DNA from: Sphingoaurantiacus capsulatus | GTDB taxonomy: Bacteria; Pseudomonadota; Alphaproteobacteria; Sphingomonadales; Sphingomonadaceae | Length of the DNA: 64,000 nt | NCBI RefSeq assembly: GCF_042648405.1 | Contig: NZ_JBHRXV010000009.1 | Coordinates: 62,001-126,000, forward strand | Direction: 5' to 3' | Part shown: in pieces, positions 8,757 through 17,879 of the stretch | Layout of the letters: every line of letters begins with the position of its first letter | How positions within the stretch are numbered: the stretch's first letter is position 1 | Translations under genes and position numbers: made by a program | The notes under the pieces: model-generated | The model's input: the letters and a program-made list of their open reading frames with translations, nothing else | Databases searched by the model: none | Told to the model about the DNA's origin: nothing

Positions 8757-8794
8757 TTGGCCGCATAGAACGAAAAAGTTCGCTATGCGGCCAA
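8757..8794. repeat. Perfect 12-bp inverted repeat with 14-base loop
   Basis: The arms TTGGCCGCATAG and CTATGCGGCCAA are exact complements around a loop that itself contains CGAA-AAAG-TTCG. The right arm includes the 14-base motif GTTCGCTATGCGGC, which recurs upstream of the iclR gene at 19373-19386. It could be an IclR-type operator or the terminator hairpin of the upstream TBDR; the repeated motif favours an operator. Confidence 0.6.
8778..8791 (+). promoter_or_regulatory. Candidate IclR operator, copy upstream of the TBDR
   Basis: GTTCGCTATGCGGC is identical to 19373-19386 in front of the IclR gene. Related variants lie at 8926-8932 (TTCGCTA) and 8979-8993 (GTTCGCATATGTTAC, close to a palindrome). 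IclR proteins of the PcaR/PobR type are known to bind sites beginning GTTCG. That this regulator binds here is inference. Confidence 0.45.
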
Positions 8795-8965
8795 CCAGCA
8801 ATTTGACAAACGCGACAAGCGCGACAACTCGATGCGCCTTGCGCACAACGAAGCCGTGAGCCGCCGCCGAATTAAACAAAGGTATAAGTGATTATTATCA
8901 ATATTTTACATTGCTATCGGTGGAATTCGCTACCATGGACAAACTAGCTAACGCCAAGCTCACCT

Positions 8966-8996
8966 TTGATTGAATAGTGTTCGCATATGTTACTAT
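8966..8996 (+). promoter_or_regulatory. Candidate promoter for the large TBDR
   Basis: TTGATT (8966-8971) and TACTAT (8991-8996) form a -35/-10-like pair with a 19-base spacer inside the AT-rich stretch. A second possible -35, TTGACA at 9008-9013, has no convincing -10. The GTTCGCATATG motif at 8979 falls within the spacer, where a regulator could act. Confidence 0.35.
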
Positions 8997-9141
8997 CTGT
9001 AACCCCCTTGACACAAGATTGGGTTCACCCACACATTTCCATGGTCAGACCGCGATCGGGGATGGGCGGCTGCCGCGCATAAACGCGCACGGTTTGGAGG
9101 GGGCCGGACGCGATCCGGCGACCACAGGGGGAGCCTAGATC

Positions 9142-12100
9142 ATGTCGACCAGGACAGTGCGTCGTTCCTTGATGTGTTCAACCATCGTCTCGGCGATGCT
9201 CGCCGTCAGTCCAGCGGCGGCTTTTGCGCAAGAGACAGCCGCTGCCGACCAGGCTGAGGCGAGCGCAACTTCGGAAACCGAGGAGACGATCGTCGTCACC
9301 GGCTCCAGGCTGGTGTCGAAGAATGTTTCATCATCGAGCCCAGTGCAGACGATCCAGGATCAGGCGTTCGACACGCTGGGCGCCGTCGACACCGTTGATC
9401 TCGTCAACACGCTGCCGTCGGTGACCCCCGATCAGGACACGAGCTTCGCCAACGGCGCCAACGGCACCTCGACGCTCGATCTGCGCGGCCTCGGCGCCAC
9501 GCGCACGCTGGTCCTCGTCAACGGCAAGCGCCTGCCGCCGGGTTCGCCGACGCCGGGCGGCTACGCATCGGATCTCAACCTGATCCCCTCGCAGCTGATC
9601 CAGCGCGTCGAGATCGTCACCGGCGGCGCGTCGGCCGTCTACGGCTCCGATGCGATCGCCGGCGTCGCCAACTTCATCATGAAGCGCGACTTCGAAGGCC
9701 TCGAGATCGATGCCCTCTACGGCTTCAACCAGTCGAACAACAACAGCGCCGCCATCCAGCGCCAGCTGGTGCGGGCCGGCATCGAGCCGCTGAGCGGCAG
9801 CACGACCGGCAACAATACCTATGACATCTCGGCCGTCTTCGGTGCGGCGCTGGGCGGCGATCGCGGCAACGTCACGGCCTACGCCCGCTACCTGAAGAAC
9901 GACGGCCTCAACCAGTCGGAGCGTGACTTCTCGCAGTGTGCGCTCGGCCTCTTCGCTGAGACCGAGGCCTATTGTATCGGCGCCCCGACGGGCCCGGACC
10001 CTTCCAACTTCATCCTGAGCCCGGCCATTCCGGTCGGCGGCACCGCCGCGAACGCCATTCCGCTGCGCGGCGCCAACGGCGCCGTCCTGCTCGACAGCGC
10101 GGGTCGGCCGCGGACGTCGGGCAGCTTCGCTCTGCAGCAGGACCGGAGCCTCATCGAAGGGTCGAACACCTTCAACTTCAATCCGTTCAACCCGCTGCGC
10201 CGCGCCGTCGAGCGCATCAACGCCGGCTTCAGCGGCTGGTACAATGTGACGGACGATATCGAGGCCTATCTCGACTTCGGCTTCACCAAGTCGCAATCGC
10301 CGCAGATCATCGCCCCGTCGGGCGGCTTCGGTTCCGAAATCAACCGCGTGAACTGCGACAACCCGGCGCTCACCAGCGCGCAGCGGCTGCTGATCTGCGG
10401 CACGGCGAGCATCACCGGCCCGTATCCGCGCGATCCCGACGGCGATGGCTACGCCCAGGCACAGCTCCAGCGGCGCTTCGTCGAAGGCGGGCCGCGTACC
10501 GACGACCGGACGCTGACCAATTTCCGCGTGGTCAGCGGCGTGAAGGGCACCTTCGCCGAGAGCTTCAAATGGGATGTCTTCGGCCAGTGGGCGGAGACCA
10601 GCCTCGATCGCGTGCAGTTCAACCAGGTCTTGAAGACCCCGCTGCTCAACGCGCTCGACATCGTTACCGACCCGCGCACGAACCAGTTTGCCTGCCGCGT
10701 CACCGTGCAGGGCACCGACCCGCGCTGCGTACCGTTCACCCGGGCCTATGATCCGACGGCCACCTACGATCCGCGTCTGCAGACCTACCTCGATGCGCCG
10801 ACCCTCACGCAGGGCAAGACCTCGCAGATCATGGCCGGCGGTACGCTCCAGTCCAACCTCGGCGACTTCGGCTTCGTCAGCCCGCTCGCCACCGATGGCG
10901 TCGGGCTGCTGCTGGGGGTGGAGCATCGTCGCGAAGAACTGATCACCCGCCCCGACGCGACGGCTCAGGCTGGCCTACTCCTGGGCGGCAGCGGGCCGCT
11001 TCTGCCCGCCGACGGTGAGACGAAAATCCAGGAGTTTTTCCTCGAAACGTCGATCCCGATCGTCCAGGGCAAGGCCGGCTTCCACGAGCTTGCATTCAGC
11101 GGCGCCTTCCGCCGGTCGGACTACAAGTCCAAGAACAACCTGACCGGGCAGCAGGGCGGTGACTTCGGCGCCAGCACCTACGCGTTCGGCACCACCTGGG
11201 CGCCCATCGAGCCGGTACGCCTCCGCGCGCAGTTCCAGCGCGCAATCCGGGCACCGAACGTCCAGGAGCTCTTCCTTCCGGTCAACACGGGACTCTCAGG
11301 CCTGACCGATCCGTGCTCGGGTTTCGCGGGAAGTCCTACCCCGCCGACCCGTTCGGCGGCCGACTGTGCTCGCTCGGGCGTCCTGGCCAGCCAATATGGC
11401 TCGGTCCCGCCGGCGGGCGCCCAGGTCAACGTGCGGACGGGCGGCAACCCCGACCTCGAGCCCGAGGTGTCGGATACCATCACCATCGGCGCGGTGATCA
11501 GGCCGCCGCAGATCCGCAACCTGTCGCTGTCGGTCGATTATTTCGACATCAAGCTGAAGGGTGCGGTTGCCACCATCCCGGCGTCCTTCACCCTGGCGCG
11601 ATGCCTCGACACGGCAGAGCCCGAATTCTGCAGCCTGATCACGCGCGGGCCTGACGGTTCGCTGACGTTCCGCGGGGCAGAGCCGTCGTTCATCGATGCG
11701 ACGACGCGGAACATCGGCGGCTTCGCGACATCCGGCTTCGATGCGCAGATCAACTACAGCCATGAGATCGGCAGCCTCGGCCGGCTCTTGTGGGGCTACG
11801 CATCGACCTACCTGCTGTCGTTCGACACGACCCCGGTGGCCGGCGCCGGCACGACGAACTGCGTCGGGCTCTATGATCGGCAGTGCGATACACCGAAGTT
11901 CAAGTATCGGCATGTGGTATCCACGACGTGGAAGACACCGTGGAACATCGATATCGCGGCGAACTGGCGGTACCAGTCGAGCGTCGATCGCATCGACACG
12001 ATCAACACGACGACCGGCGCGACGGTCACCTGGAAGGAGGCCGGCAAGGGCGCCTTCCAGGGCTCCACGCTGGCGGCCCAGCACTACGCCGATCTGACGG

Positions 12101-12285
12101 CCTTCTGGAATATTCGGGAGAACATTCAGGTGCGCCTCGGCGTCCGCAACGTCCTCGACAACGACCCGCCGATCGTGCCGCAGTTCGGCCCGTCACCGAC
12201 CTTCATCGTCGAAGGCAACACGGTTTCGGGCACCTACGAGGCAGCGGGCCGCTTCATCTTTGTGGGGACCAATGTCCGCTTCTAG
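9142..12285 (+). CDS. TonB-dependent outer membrane receptor (large)
   Basis: This 1047-residue TBDR has a clear signal peptide ending AAAFAQ, a TonB-box-like region ETIVVTGSR near residue 50, a plug with the patterns DLRGLGATRTLVLVNGKR and RVEIVTGGASAVYGSDAIAGVANFI cut by variable loops, and a long beta-barrel ending GRFIFVGTNVRF. Such receptors of about 1000 residues are abundant in sphingomonads and import varied organic substrates. The four genes downstream on the same strand (BNR propeller, M24 peptidase, PepSY protein, TPR/2OG oxygenase) suggest a peptide-like or amino-acid-derived substrate. It has its own promoter region and is probably under the IclR regulator at 19592. Confidence 0.92.
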   Translation: MSTRTVRRSLMCSTIVSAMLAVSPAAAFAQETAAADQAEASATSETEETIVVTGSRLVSKNVSSSSPVQTIQDQAFDTLGAVDTVDLVNTLPSVTPDQDTSFANGANGTSTLDLRGLGATRTLVLVNGKRLPPGSPTPGGYASDLNLIPSQLIQRVEIVTGGASAVYGSDAIAGVANFIMKRDFEGLEIDALYGFNQSNNNSAAIQRQLVRAGIEPLSGSTTGNNTYDISAVFGAALGGDRGNVTAYARYLKNDGLNQSERDFSQCALGLFAETEAYCIGAPTGPDPSNFILSPAIPVGGTAANAIPLRGANGAVLLDSAGRPRTSGSFALQQDRSLIEGSNTFNFNPFNPLRRAVERINAGFSGWYNVTDDIEAYLDFGFTKSQSPQIIAPSGGFGSEINRVNCDNPALTSAQRLLICGTASITGPYPRDPDGDGYAQAQLQRRFVEGGPRTDDRTLTNFRVVSGVKGTFAESFKWDVFGQWAETSLDRVQFNQVLKTPLLNALDIVTDPRTNQFACRVTVQGTDPRCVPFTRAYDPTATYDPRLQTYLDAPTLTQGKTSQIMAGGTLQSNLGDFGFVSPLATDGVGLLLGVEHRREELITRPDATAQAGLLLGGSGPLLPADGETKIQEFFLETSIPIVQGKAGFHELAFSGAFRRSDYKSKNNLTGQQGGDFGASTYAFGTTWAPIEPVRLRAQFQRAIRAPNVQELFLPVNTGLSGLTDPCSGFAGSPTPPTRSAADCARSGVLASQYGSVPPAGAQVNVRTGGNPDLEPEVSDTITIGAVIRPPQIRNLSLSVDYFDIKLKGAVATIPASFTLARCLDTAEPEFCSLITRGPDGSLTFRGAEPSFIDATTRNIGGFATSGFDAQINYSHEIGSLGRLLWGYASTYLLSFDTTPVAGAGTTNCVGLYDRQCDTPKFKYRHVVSTTWKTPWNIDIAANWRYQSSVDRIDTINTTTGATVTWKEAGKGAFQGSTLAAQHYADLTAFWNIRENIQVRLGVRNVLDNDPPIVPQFGPSPTFIVEGNTVSGTYEAAGRFIFVGTNVRF

Positions 12286-12313
12286 GACCAACCCCACAAT
12301 CCACCTCCCGTGG

Positions 12314-12350
12314 ATCGGTCGGCAACCGCCTTCGGGCGGCGCAAACCGAT
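12314..12350 (+). terminator. Structured RNA element after the large TBDR
   Basis: Nested dyads: an outer ATCGGT/ACCGAT and an inner CCGCC-TTCG-GGCGG with a UUCG-type tetraloop. There is no following T-run, so it may be a transcript-stabilising or processing hairpin that limits expression of the next gene, rather than a strict terminator. Confidence 0.45.
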
Positions 12351-12481
12351 GACCAGGAGCGGCTGGTCTTGAGCGCGGCGGCCCGTTTCTTCCCCCTCCC
12401 GGGACGGGCTGCCGCCTCTCTTCCAGCCGCTTTCATTTTCTTTTCGGCTTTCTTGAATTCGAACCAGTGGAGACCTTCTCG

Positions 12482-15400
12482 ATGTCCGGCACCGCTTTCC
12501 GGCCCACGGCACCCCGCCGTTTCGCGCGCCTTCTCGCCACCGCCTGCGCGACCCTGCTGCTCGTGCCCGCGGCTTCGGCCGCGGCACCGGACGGCCTGAC
12601 CGCGGAAGATCTGGGCGCGCTGAAATGGCGTGAAGTCGGCTCGGCCACGCCGAGCGGCCGCATCACGCGCTTCGCCGTGCATCCGACCGACCAGCGGATC
12701 ATCTATGCGGCGAGTGCCTCGGGCGGCCTGTGGAAGACCGTCAACGGCGGCACGACTTGGCGACCGGTCTTCGAGAAAGAAACGACGATCTCGATGGGCG
12801 AGGTCACGCTCGACCCGAACGATCCCAACACCGTGTGGATCGGAACGGGCGAGCAGAACAACGTGCGCAGCTCGCAGTTTGGCGACGGCGTCTATCGCTC
12901 ACGCGATGGCGGCGAGACGTGGGAGCACATGGGGCTGAAGGAAAGCCGCCACGTCGGGCGGATTCTCGTTCACCCCAAGGATTCCAATACCGTCTACGTC
13001 GCAGCGCTCGGCTCGCTGTGGGGGCCGAACGAAGAGCGCGGGCTCTACCGTACGAAGGACGGCGGCAAGACCTGGAAGCGCCTCCTGCGCCCTAGCAAGT
13101 TCACCGGCGTCGTCGAGGTGGCGATGCACCCAAATAACCCCGACATCCTCTATGCGTCGACGTTCCAGCGCGAGCGGCGCCAGTGGAGCATGATCGGCGG
13201 CGGCGACGAGGGCGGCCTGTGGCGTAGCACCGACGGCGGTGACACCTGGGCCCGCGTCGGCAACGGCTTTCCGACGACGCCGGTCGGCCGCGTCGGCGTG
13301 ACCTTCTGCCCGAGCAATCCGGACATGATGTATGCGACCGCGGTCGGTCGCGACGGCGGCACCTTCCGTTCGACCGACGGCGGCAAGTCGTGGGAGCAGC
13401 GCAGCGCCACCGTGCAGAGCCACTGGTACTACGGCGAAGTCTTCTGCGACCCGGAGAATCCCGAGCGCGTGTATGTCCCGGTCACGCCGCTGCTTCGCTC
13501 CGAGGACGGCGGCAAGAACTTCAAGAACATCGTCGAGAGCCAGGTTCACGCCGATCACCACACGCTCTGGATCAACCCGAAGGACGCCGATCATCTCATG
13601 GTCGGCAACGACGGCGGCGTCTACACGTCGCGGGATGGCGGCAAGCGCTGGGAATGGAAATCCAACCTGCCGCTGATGCAGCTCTACACGGTCGCGGCCG
13701 ACATGCAGGAGCCCTTCTACCACGTCTACGGCGGCACCCAGGACAACGGCTCCTGGGGCGGCCCGATCGGGACGCGCTACGAGGACGGTATTTCGAACGA
13801 GGACTGGATGTTCATCTCGACCGGCGACGGCTTCTACGCCACCGCCGATCCGACCGACTCCGACATCATCTATTCGCAGTCGCAATATGGCGGCCTGGTC
13901 CGCACCAACCGCAAGAGCCTGGCGCAGAAGCGCATCCAGCCGTGGCAGCCGCAGCAGGGCGAGTTCCCCGCCTATCGCTGGAACTGGAGCGCCCCGCTCG
14001 TCATCTCCCCGCATGATCCGAAGACGCTGTACTTCGGCGCGAACGTGGTCTTCCGCAGCCGTGATCGCGGCGACAATTGGGAGCGGATCAGCCCTGATCT
14101 CACGCGGCAGCTGAGCCGCGACAAGCTTCCGCTCCAGGGCAAGGTCCAGCCCGCCGACGCGATCGACCTTCACGCCAGCACGGCGCTCTACGGCAACACC
14201 CACTCGCTGTCGGTCTCGCCACTCCGCGACGGGCTGATCGCCGCCGGCACCGACGATGGCCTGGTACAGGTCAGCCGCGACGATGGGCGCAGCTGGCGGA
14301 AGACGGCCAAGTTCCCGGGCGTACCGGAGCAGATGAAGGTCGGCATGCTGACCTGGTCGCCGACGAAGGAAGGCACGCTGTTCGTCGTCTTCGACGGCCA
14401 TCAGGACAACGACTTCCGCCCCTATGCCGTCCGCAGCGACGACTTCGGCGCGACCTGGCGGAACATCACCTCGGACCTGCCGGCCTTCGGCCCGACCAAG
14501 AGCATCGCGACGCATCCGAAGAACGGCGAGCTGCTGTTCGTCGGCACCGATTTCGGCGTCTATTTCTCGCGCGACGGCGGCGGACGCTGGACGGCGCTCC
14601 GCTCGGGGCTTCCGACCAATTCGGTGCAGGGCATCCTCGTCCACCCGCGGGAGAACGATCTCGTCATCGGCACGCATGGCCGCGGCTTCTGGGTTCTCGA
14701 CCAGCTGAACCTGGTCGAAGGGCTGACGCCCGAGGTCGTGAAGGGGCACAGCTATCTCGCCCCGCTGCGTCGCGGCACCCAGATCCGCGACGTCAACCGC
14801 GGACGAAAGAATATCGGCCACACCTATTTCACCACGAAGAACCCGCCGCGTGGCGCGATCATCGACTATTGGATCGGCGACGAGGCCGTCGGCCAGCCGG
14901 TGACGGTAGAGGTTCTCGACGGCCGTGGCGCGCTGGTCCGCAAGTTCGCAGAGCCGGCTGCCAAGCGCGGCGCGCAGCGCACGCTGTGGGACCTCCGCTT
15001 CGAGGCGCCACCGATCGCCAGCGGCGCGTCTTGGCGCAAGCCGCAGGGTCGCTTCGTCGTCCCCGGCGCCTATCAGGTGAAGCTGACGGTCGGCGACAAG
15101 ACCCATGTGCGTCCGATCGACGTGCGCCTCGACCCGGCGATCCGCCTCTCGGCTGAAGCCAGCGCGCAGATCGAGCAGCTGAACGCGCGTCAGGCGGAGC
15201 TGGTGGCGGCAACATTTCATGCCGGCAAGTCGGTCGAGGCCAGCGTTGCCCAGACCACCGCCGTCGTGAAGGCGCTGCGCGACGCCAAGGCCAATCGCTC
15301 GGTGATCGCCGAGGCCGAGGCGGCCGCGAAGGAAGCCGACCGTCTCCATGTCGTCCTCAACGGCAAGGAGGAAGGGCTCGCCCAACAGGAGACCTTCCTG

Positions 15401-15649
15401 CCGCTCAGCGAGCTGACGCTTCGCCTCTATTCATCGACGCAGGAGTACAGTGCCGCGCCCGACCAGGCGCAGCGCAGGCTCACCGATGTGGCCGCCGCCG
15501 ATGTCCAGCGGCTCTATCGCGACCTTGGCGCGCTCGTCTCGATCCGCCTCCCGGCGTTGCAGCGGTCGGCGCAGACGGCCGGCGTCGCCTGGCCGGCGGC
15601 GGCGCTTCCCCAACTGCCGAGCAGCGCGCTCGCGCCGGCCCAGCAGTAA
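12482..15649 (+). CDS. Secreted Asp-box (BNR/VPS10-like) beta-propeller protein
   Basis: This 1055-residue protein starts at the ATG preceded by GGAG nine bases upstream; a GTG 15 bases earlier is less likely. It has a signal peptide (LLATACATLLLVPAASA) and then at least ten Asp-box repeats of the S-x-D-x-G-x-x-W type spread over residues 75-700, for example YRSRDGGETW, YRTKDGGKTW, LWRSTDGGDTW, FRSTDGGKSW, YTSRDGGKRW and YFSRDGGGRW. They predict a large sortilin-like ten-bladed propeller. A C-terminal region of about 330 residues has a helical segment rich in Ala/Glu. Relatives are often labelled glycosyl hydrolase on the Asp boxes alone, but I see no catalytic signature to support that. It is probably periplasmic or surface exposed and works with the upstream TBDR and downstream peptidase. 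Confidence 0.85.
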   Translation: MSGTAFRPTAPRRFARLLATACATLLLVPAASAAAPDGLTAEDLGALKWREVGSATPSGRITRFAVHPTDQRIIYAASASGGLWKTVNGGTTWRPVFEKETTISMGEVTLDPNDPNTVWIGTGEQNNVRSSQFGDGVYRSRDGGETWEHMGLKESRHVGRILVHPKDSNTVYVAALGSLWGPNEERGLYRTKDGGKTWKRLLRPSKFTGVVEVAMHPNNPDILYASTFQRERRQWSMIGGGDEGGLWRSTDGGDTWARVGNGFPTTPVGRVGVTFCPSNPDMMYATAVGRDGGTFRSTDGGKSWEQRSATVQSHWYYGEVFCDPENPERVYVPVTPLLRSEDGGKNFKNIVESQVHADHHTLWINPKDADHLMVGNDGGVYTSRDGGKRWEWKSNLPLMQLYTVAADMQEPFYHVYGGTQDNGSWGGPIGTRYEDGISNEDWMFISTGDGFYATADPTDSDIIYSQSQYGGLVRTNRKSLAQKRIQPWQPQQGEFPAYRWNWSAPLVISPHDPKTLYFGANVVFRSRDRGDNWERISPDLTRQLSRDKLPLQGKVQPADAIDLHASTALYGNTHSLSVSPLRDGLIAAGTDDGLVQVSRDDGRSWRKTAKFPGVPEQMKVGMLTWSPTKEGTLFVVFDGHQDNDFRPYAVRSDDFGATWRNITSDLPAFGPTKSIATHPKNGELLFVGTDFGVYFSRDGGGRWTALRSGLPTNSVQGILVHPRENDLVIGTHGRGFWVLDQLNLVEGLTPEVVKGHSYLAPLRRGTQIRDVNRGRKNIGHTYFTTKNPPRGAIIDYWIGDEAVGQPVTVEVLDGRGALVRKFAEPAAKRGAQRTLWDLRFEAPPIASGASWRKPQGRFVVPGAYQVKLTVGDKTHVRPIDVRLDPAIRLSAEASAQIEQLNARQAELVAATFHAGKSVEASVAQTTAVVKALRDAKANRSVIAEAEAAAKEADRLHVVLNGKEEGLAQQETFLPLSELTLRLYSSTQEYSAAPDQAQRRLTDVAAADVQRLYRDLGALVSIRLPALQRSAQTAGVAWPAAALPQLPSSALAPAQQ

Positions 15650-15658
15650 GAAAGAGCA

Positions 15659-17131
15659 GTGAAGATGCAGAAGTTTACGAAATTCGGTGCGTTCGGTCGG
15701 GGAGTGGCGATGCGGACTGCTGCCGCCCTCTGCCTCGGGTTGGTCGCCACGCCCGCGATGGCCGATGGCGATGGCGGCACCCTGTCGATCGAGGCGCTGA
15801 AGTATCGCGAAGGCCACCGCGAAGCCGCCATCGCGCGCCGCGCGGAGTTCGGGCGGCGCATGAAGGATGGCATCGCGGTCATCACCAGCGCCGATCGCTC
15901 GCAGGCCCATCTTTACGAGCACTTCACCAGCGATACCGAGAACAAGGATTTCGTGTTCCTGACCGGCATCTACGATGCCCCGCCGGAGGGACATGTCCTC
16001 GTCCTCAATCCGCGCGGGACCAGCTTCAAGGAGGTGCTGTACACCGACATGAATCCGGCGGAGGCGACGCGCCTTTCGGGCATCAAGCATGTGTTTCCGC
16101 GGGCGCGCTTCCTCGAGCATATGAGCAGCGCGCTCACCGACTATCGGAACCTTCGTATCACCCAGTTGCGTTTCAAGGAGGTGCCCTCGGACTATGCCAA
16201 GGGTTGGGGCGATGCGGCCAAGAAGCCGCTTTTCGTCAACTATCCGCGCTTCGAGAATTTGAACGAGCCGGCGAGCCCGCGGCTCGCCTTTGTCGAGCGC
16301 ATCAAGGCGGCGACCAGCGAGGTCGACGTGCGCGACGCCGGCGACATCCTCGACGATATGCGGATGATCATCGACCCCTTCGCCCGCAAGAACCTCGACC
16401 GGGCGATCGCGATCACCGGGCTCGGCCTGATGGAGGGCATGAAGATGGCCAAGCCGGGGCTCACCACCCTGCAGGTCATGCACACGGTCGACTATCATTA
16501 CCGCCTTCACGGCGCGACGCTTGGGTTCATCACCGGCGTGTCGCCGGCGAGCAACATGAATGAGAAGCTGAAGTGGGAAACCACCGCCGAGGAGGAAGCC
16601 GCCCGCAAGGGTGATGCGCGCATCCTTCCCGGCTCGCTCGTCCACTTCGACACCGGCGCGGCGATGAACCACTATTCGGCCGACATCCAGCGCACCGTCC
16701 CGGCTGAGGGCACGTTCACGCCCGAGCAGCGCCGGGTTTATCAGGGCGTGCTCGACGTGCAGAAGGCGGTGATCGCCGCCGTGAAGCCCGGCGTGACCTG
16801 GCAGTACCTGCAGGACATCGCCATGCGCGAGCTGCGCAAGAAGGGCGGCTGGGACGAAAGCTATACCTACGGAATCGGCCACTTCATCGGGATGGAGGTA
16901 CACGAGCACGGCGACTATGTCGGCCCGCTGAAGCCCGGCATGGTAATCGCGATCGAGCAGGGTGCGGTCGTCAACGGCACGCGCGTCGCCTTTGAGGACG
17001 ATGTGCTGGTCACGCAGACCGGTCATGACTGGCTGACGCGCTTCATCCCAATCGAGATCGACGAGGTCGAAGCGCTTCGGCGACAGCCCTCGGCGTTCGA
17101 TCCAAAGCCATTGCCCGATCGCCAACGTTGA
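15659..17131 (+). CDS. M24 family metallopeptidase (Xaa-Pro aminopeptidase/prolidase type), exported
   Basis: This is a 490-residue pita-bread-fold peptidase. The frame opens with GTG, and an ATG lies two codons later. The signal peptide is RTAAALCLGLVATPAMA, so it acts outside the cytoplasm. The N-terminal creatinase-like domain (about 40-230) is followed by a catalytic domain with the metal-binding segments HFDTGAAMNHYSADIQRT, GIGHFIGMEVHEHG, a glutamate in VIAIEQG (VEPG in most relatives) and FEDDVLVT. All five expected ligands (two Asp, one His, two Glu) can be matched. It begins nine bases after the BNR gene, so the two are co-transcribed. It likely removes Xaa-Pro or similar residues from peptides taken in by the large TBDR. 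Confidence 0.9.
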   Translation: MKMQKFTKFGAFGRGVAMRTAAALCLGLVATPAMADGDGGTLSIEALKYREGHREAAIARRAEFGRRMKDGIAVITSADRSQAHLYEHFTSDTENKDFVFLTGIYDAPPEGHVLVLNPRGTSFKEVLYTDMNPAEATRLSGIKHVFPRARFLEHMSSALTDYRNLRITQLRFKEVPSDYAKGWGDAAKKPLFVNYPRFENLNEPASPRLAFVERIKAATSEVDVRDAGDILDDMRMIIDPFARKNLDRAIAITGLGLMEGMKMAKPGLTTLQVMHTVDYHYRLHGATLGFITGVSPASNMNEKLKWETTAEEEAARKGDARILPGSLVHFDTGAAMNHYSADIQRTVPAEGTFTPEQRRVYQGVLDVQKAVIAAVKPGVTWQYLQDIAMRELRKKGGWDESYTYGIGHFIGMEVHEHGDYVGPLKPGMVIAIEQGAVVNGTRVAFEDDVLVTQTGHDWLTRFIPIEIDEVEALRRQPSAFDPKPLPDRQR

Positions 17132-17143
17132 ACGCTTTCAGTT

Positions 17144-17181
17144 TGACACGGGCGCGCAGCGTCTGCTGCGCGCCCGTGTCA
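17144..17181 (+). terminator. Perfect 17-bp hairpin between peptidase and PepSY genes
   Basis: The arms TGACACGGGCGCGCAGC and GCTGCGCGCCCGTGTCA are exact complements around the loop GTCT, 12 bases after the peptidase stop. The stem is very stable. No T-run follows on the plus strand, so it may terminate inefficiently or protect the 3' end of the upstream message. Confidence 0.65.
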
Positions 17182-17252
17182 CATCGCCACGACGGTCGCA
17201 CATTCCGCAACGTGCGTGGGGCCGCGCACCTGGCCCGGCGAGAGGGCAGTGA

Positions 17253-17774
17253 ATGAGCGGGCAGCGTTTTTGGCGGCAGGTGCACTACTGGGGCTCGCTC
17301 CTGATCCTGCTGCCCTTCGGCGTCGTCGTCGTGACCGGGCTGATGCTGATGCTCAAAAAGGATCTGTCCTGGATCCAGCCGCCGACGCAGACGGGTGTGG
17401 TCGCGGATGTCGCCCCGACGCTCAGCCTTGGCGAGCTCTTCGACGTCGCCAGGACGGTCCCCGAGCTCGAACTCGAGGATTGGACCGATCTCAAGCGGGT
17501 CGATGTGAAGGTCGATCGCGGCGTCATCATGTTCGTCGCGCTCAACGATTGGGAGGCGCAGATCGACACCAAGACGCGCGAGGTGCTCGACGTCGCCTAT
17601 CGCCGCTCCGACATCATCGAGGCGCTGCACGACGGCTCGTTCTTCTCCGCGGAGGTGAAGCGCTACGTGTTCCTGCCGAGCGGCGTGGTACTGTTCGTCC
17701 TGTGGCTGACCGGCACCTATCTGTTCATCCTGCCGCAGGCCAAGCGACTTCAAAAACGGCGGCGATCGCGCTGA
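17253..17774 (+). CDS. PepSY-associated TM helix protein
   Basis: This 173-residue inner-membrane protein has a first helix (YWGSLLILLPFGVVVVTGLMLML) after a charged N-terminus with RQVHYW, a periplasmic region of about 100 residues, and a second helix (VVLFVLWLTGTYLFIL) before a basic tail. The layout is that of small PepSY-TM proteins, which in sphingomonads are often found beside TonB receptors and are linked to reduction or handling of imported iron complexes. The two-helix form here lacks the multiple PepSY repeats of larger members. AGAGGGCAG just ahead of the ATG is a fair ribosome site. Its partnership with the peptidase and TBDR is by position only. Confidence 0.7.
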   Translation: MSGQRFWRQVHYWGSLLILLPFGVVVVTGLMLMLKKDLSWIQPPTQTGVVADVAPTLSLGELFDVARTVPELELEDWTDLKRVDVKVDRGVIMFVALNDWEAQIDTKTREVLDVAYRRSDIIEALHDGSFFSAEVKRYVFLPSGVVLFVLWLTGTYLFILPQAKRLQKRRRSR

Positions 17775-17879
17775 TTGCGCTGGGGCCGAAGAGGCAGCAG
17801 GAAGGTTCTGCTTTCGCACCGCGGTGCGCTCGGTAACTATCCGCCGCGCGAGCCGCGTTGCGCGGCCAGAGGGGCGGGA

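Larger units (their letters stand above)
8684..9141. other. Long AT-rich intergenic region ahead of the large TBDR
   Basis: These 458 bases without a gene are much more AT-rich than their surroundings, especially 8880-9000. They hold two perfect inverted repeats (8736-8754 and 8757-8794), three TTCGC-containing motifs that resemble one in front of the iclR gene, and plausible sigma70-type hexamers at 8966-8996 and 9008. The 3' part (9040-9141) looks like a transcribed leader ending in a purine-rich AGGGGGAGC ribosome site before the ATG at 9142. No open frame worth calling was found. Confidence 0.75.

Noticed and set aside
12899..15385. Open frame of more than 800 codons on the minus strand, opposite the BNR gene
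   Set aside because: It is the antisense shadow of a GC-rich gene: arginine-, glycine- and alanine-rich composition, no domain. Similar shadows opposite 5318-7990, 22615-24870, 27249-30254 and 42082-44841 were left out for the same reason.
12482..15649. Glycosyl hydrolase/sialidase
   Set aside because: Only Asp-box repeats are visible; the arginine triad and nucleophile tyrosine of sialidases could not be recognised.
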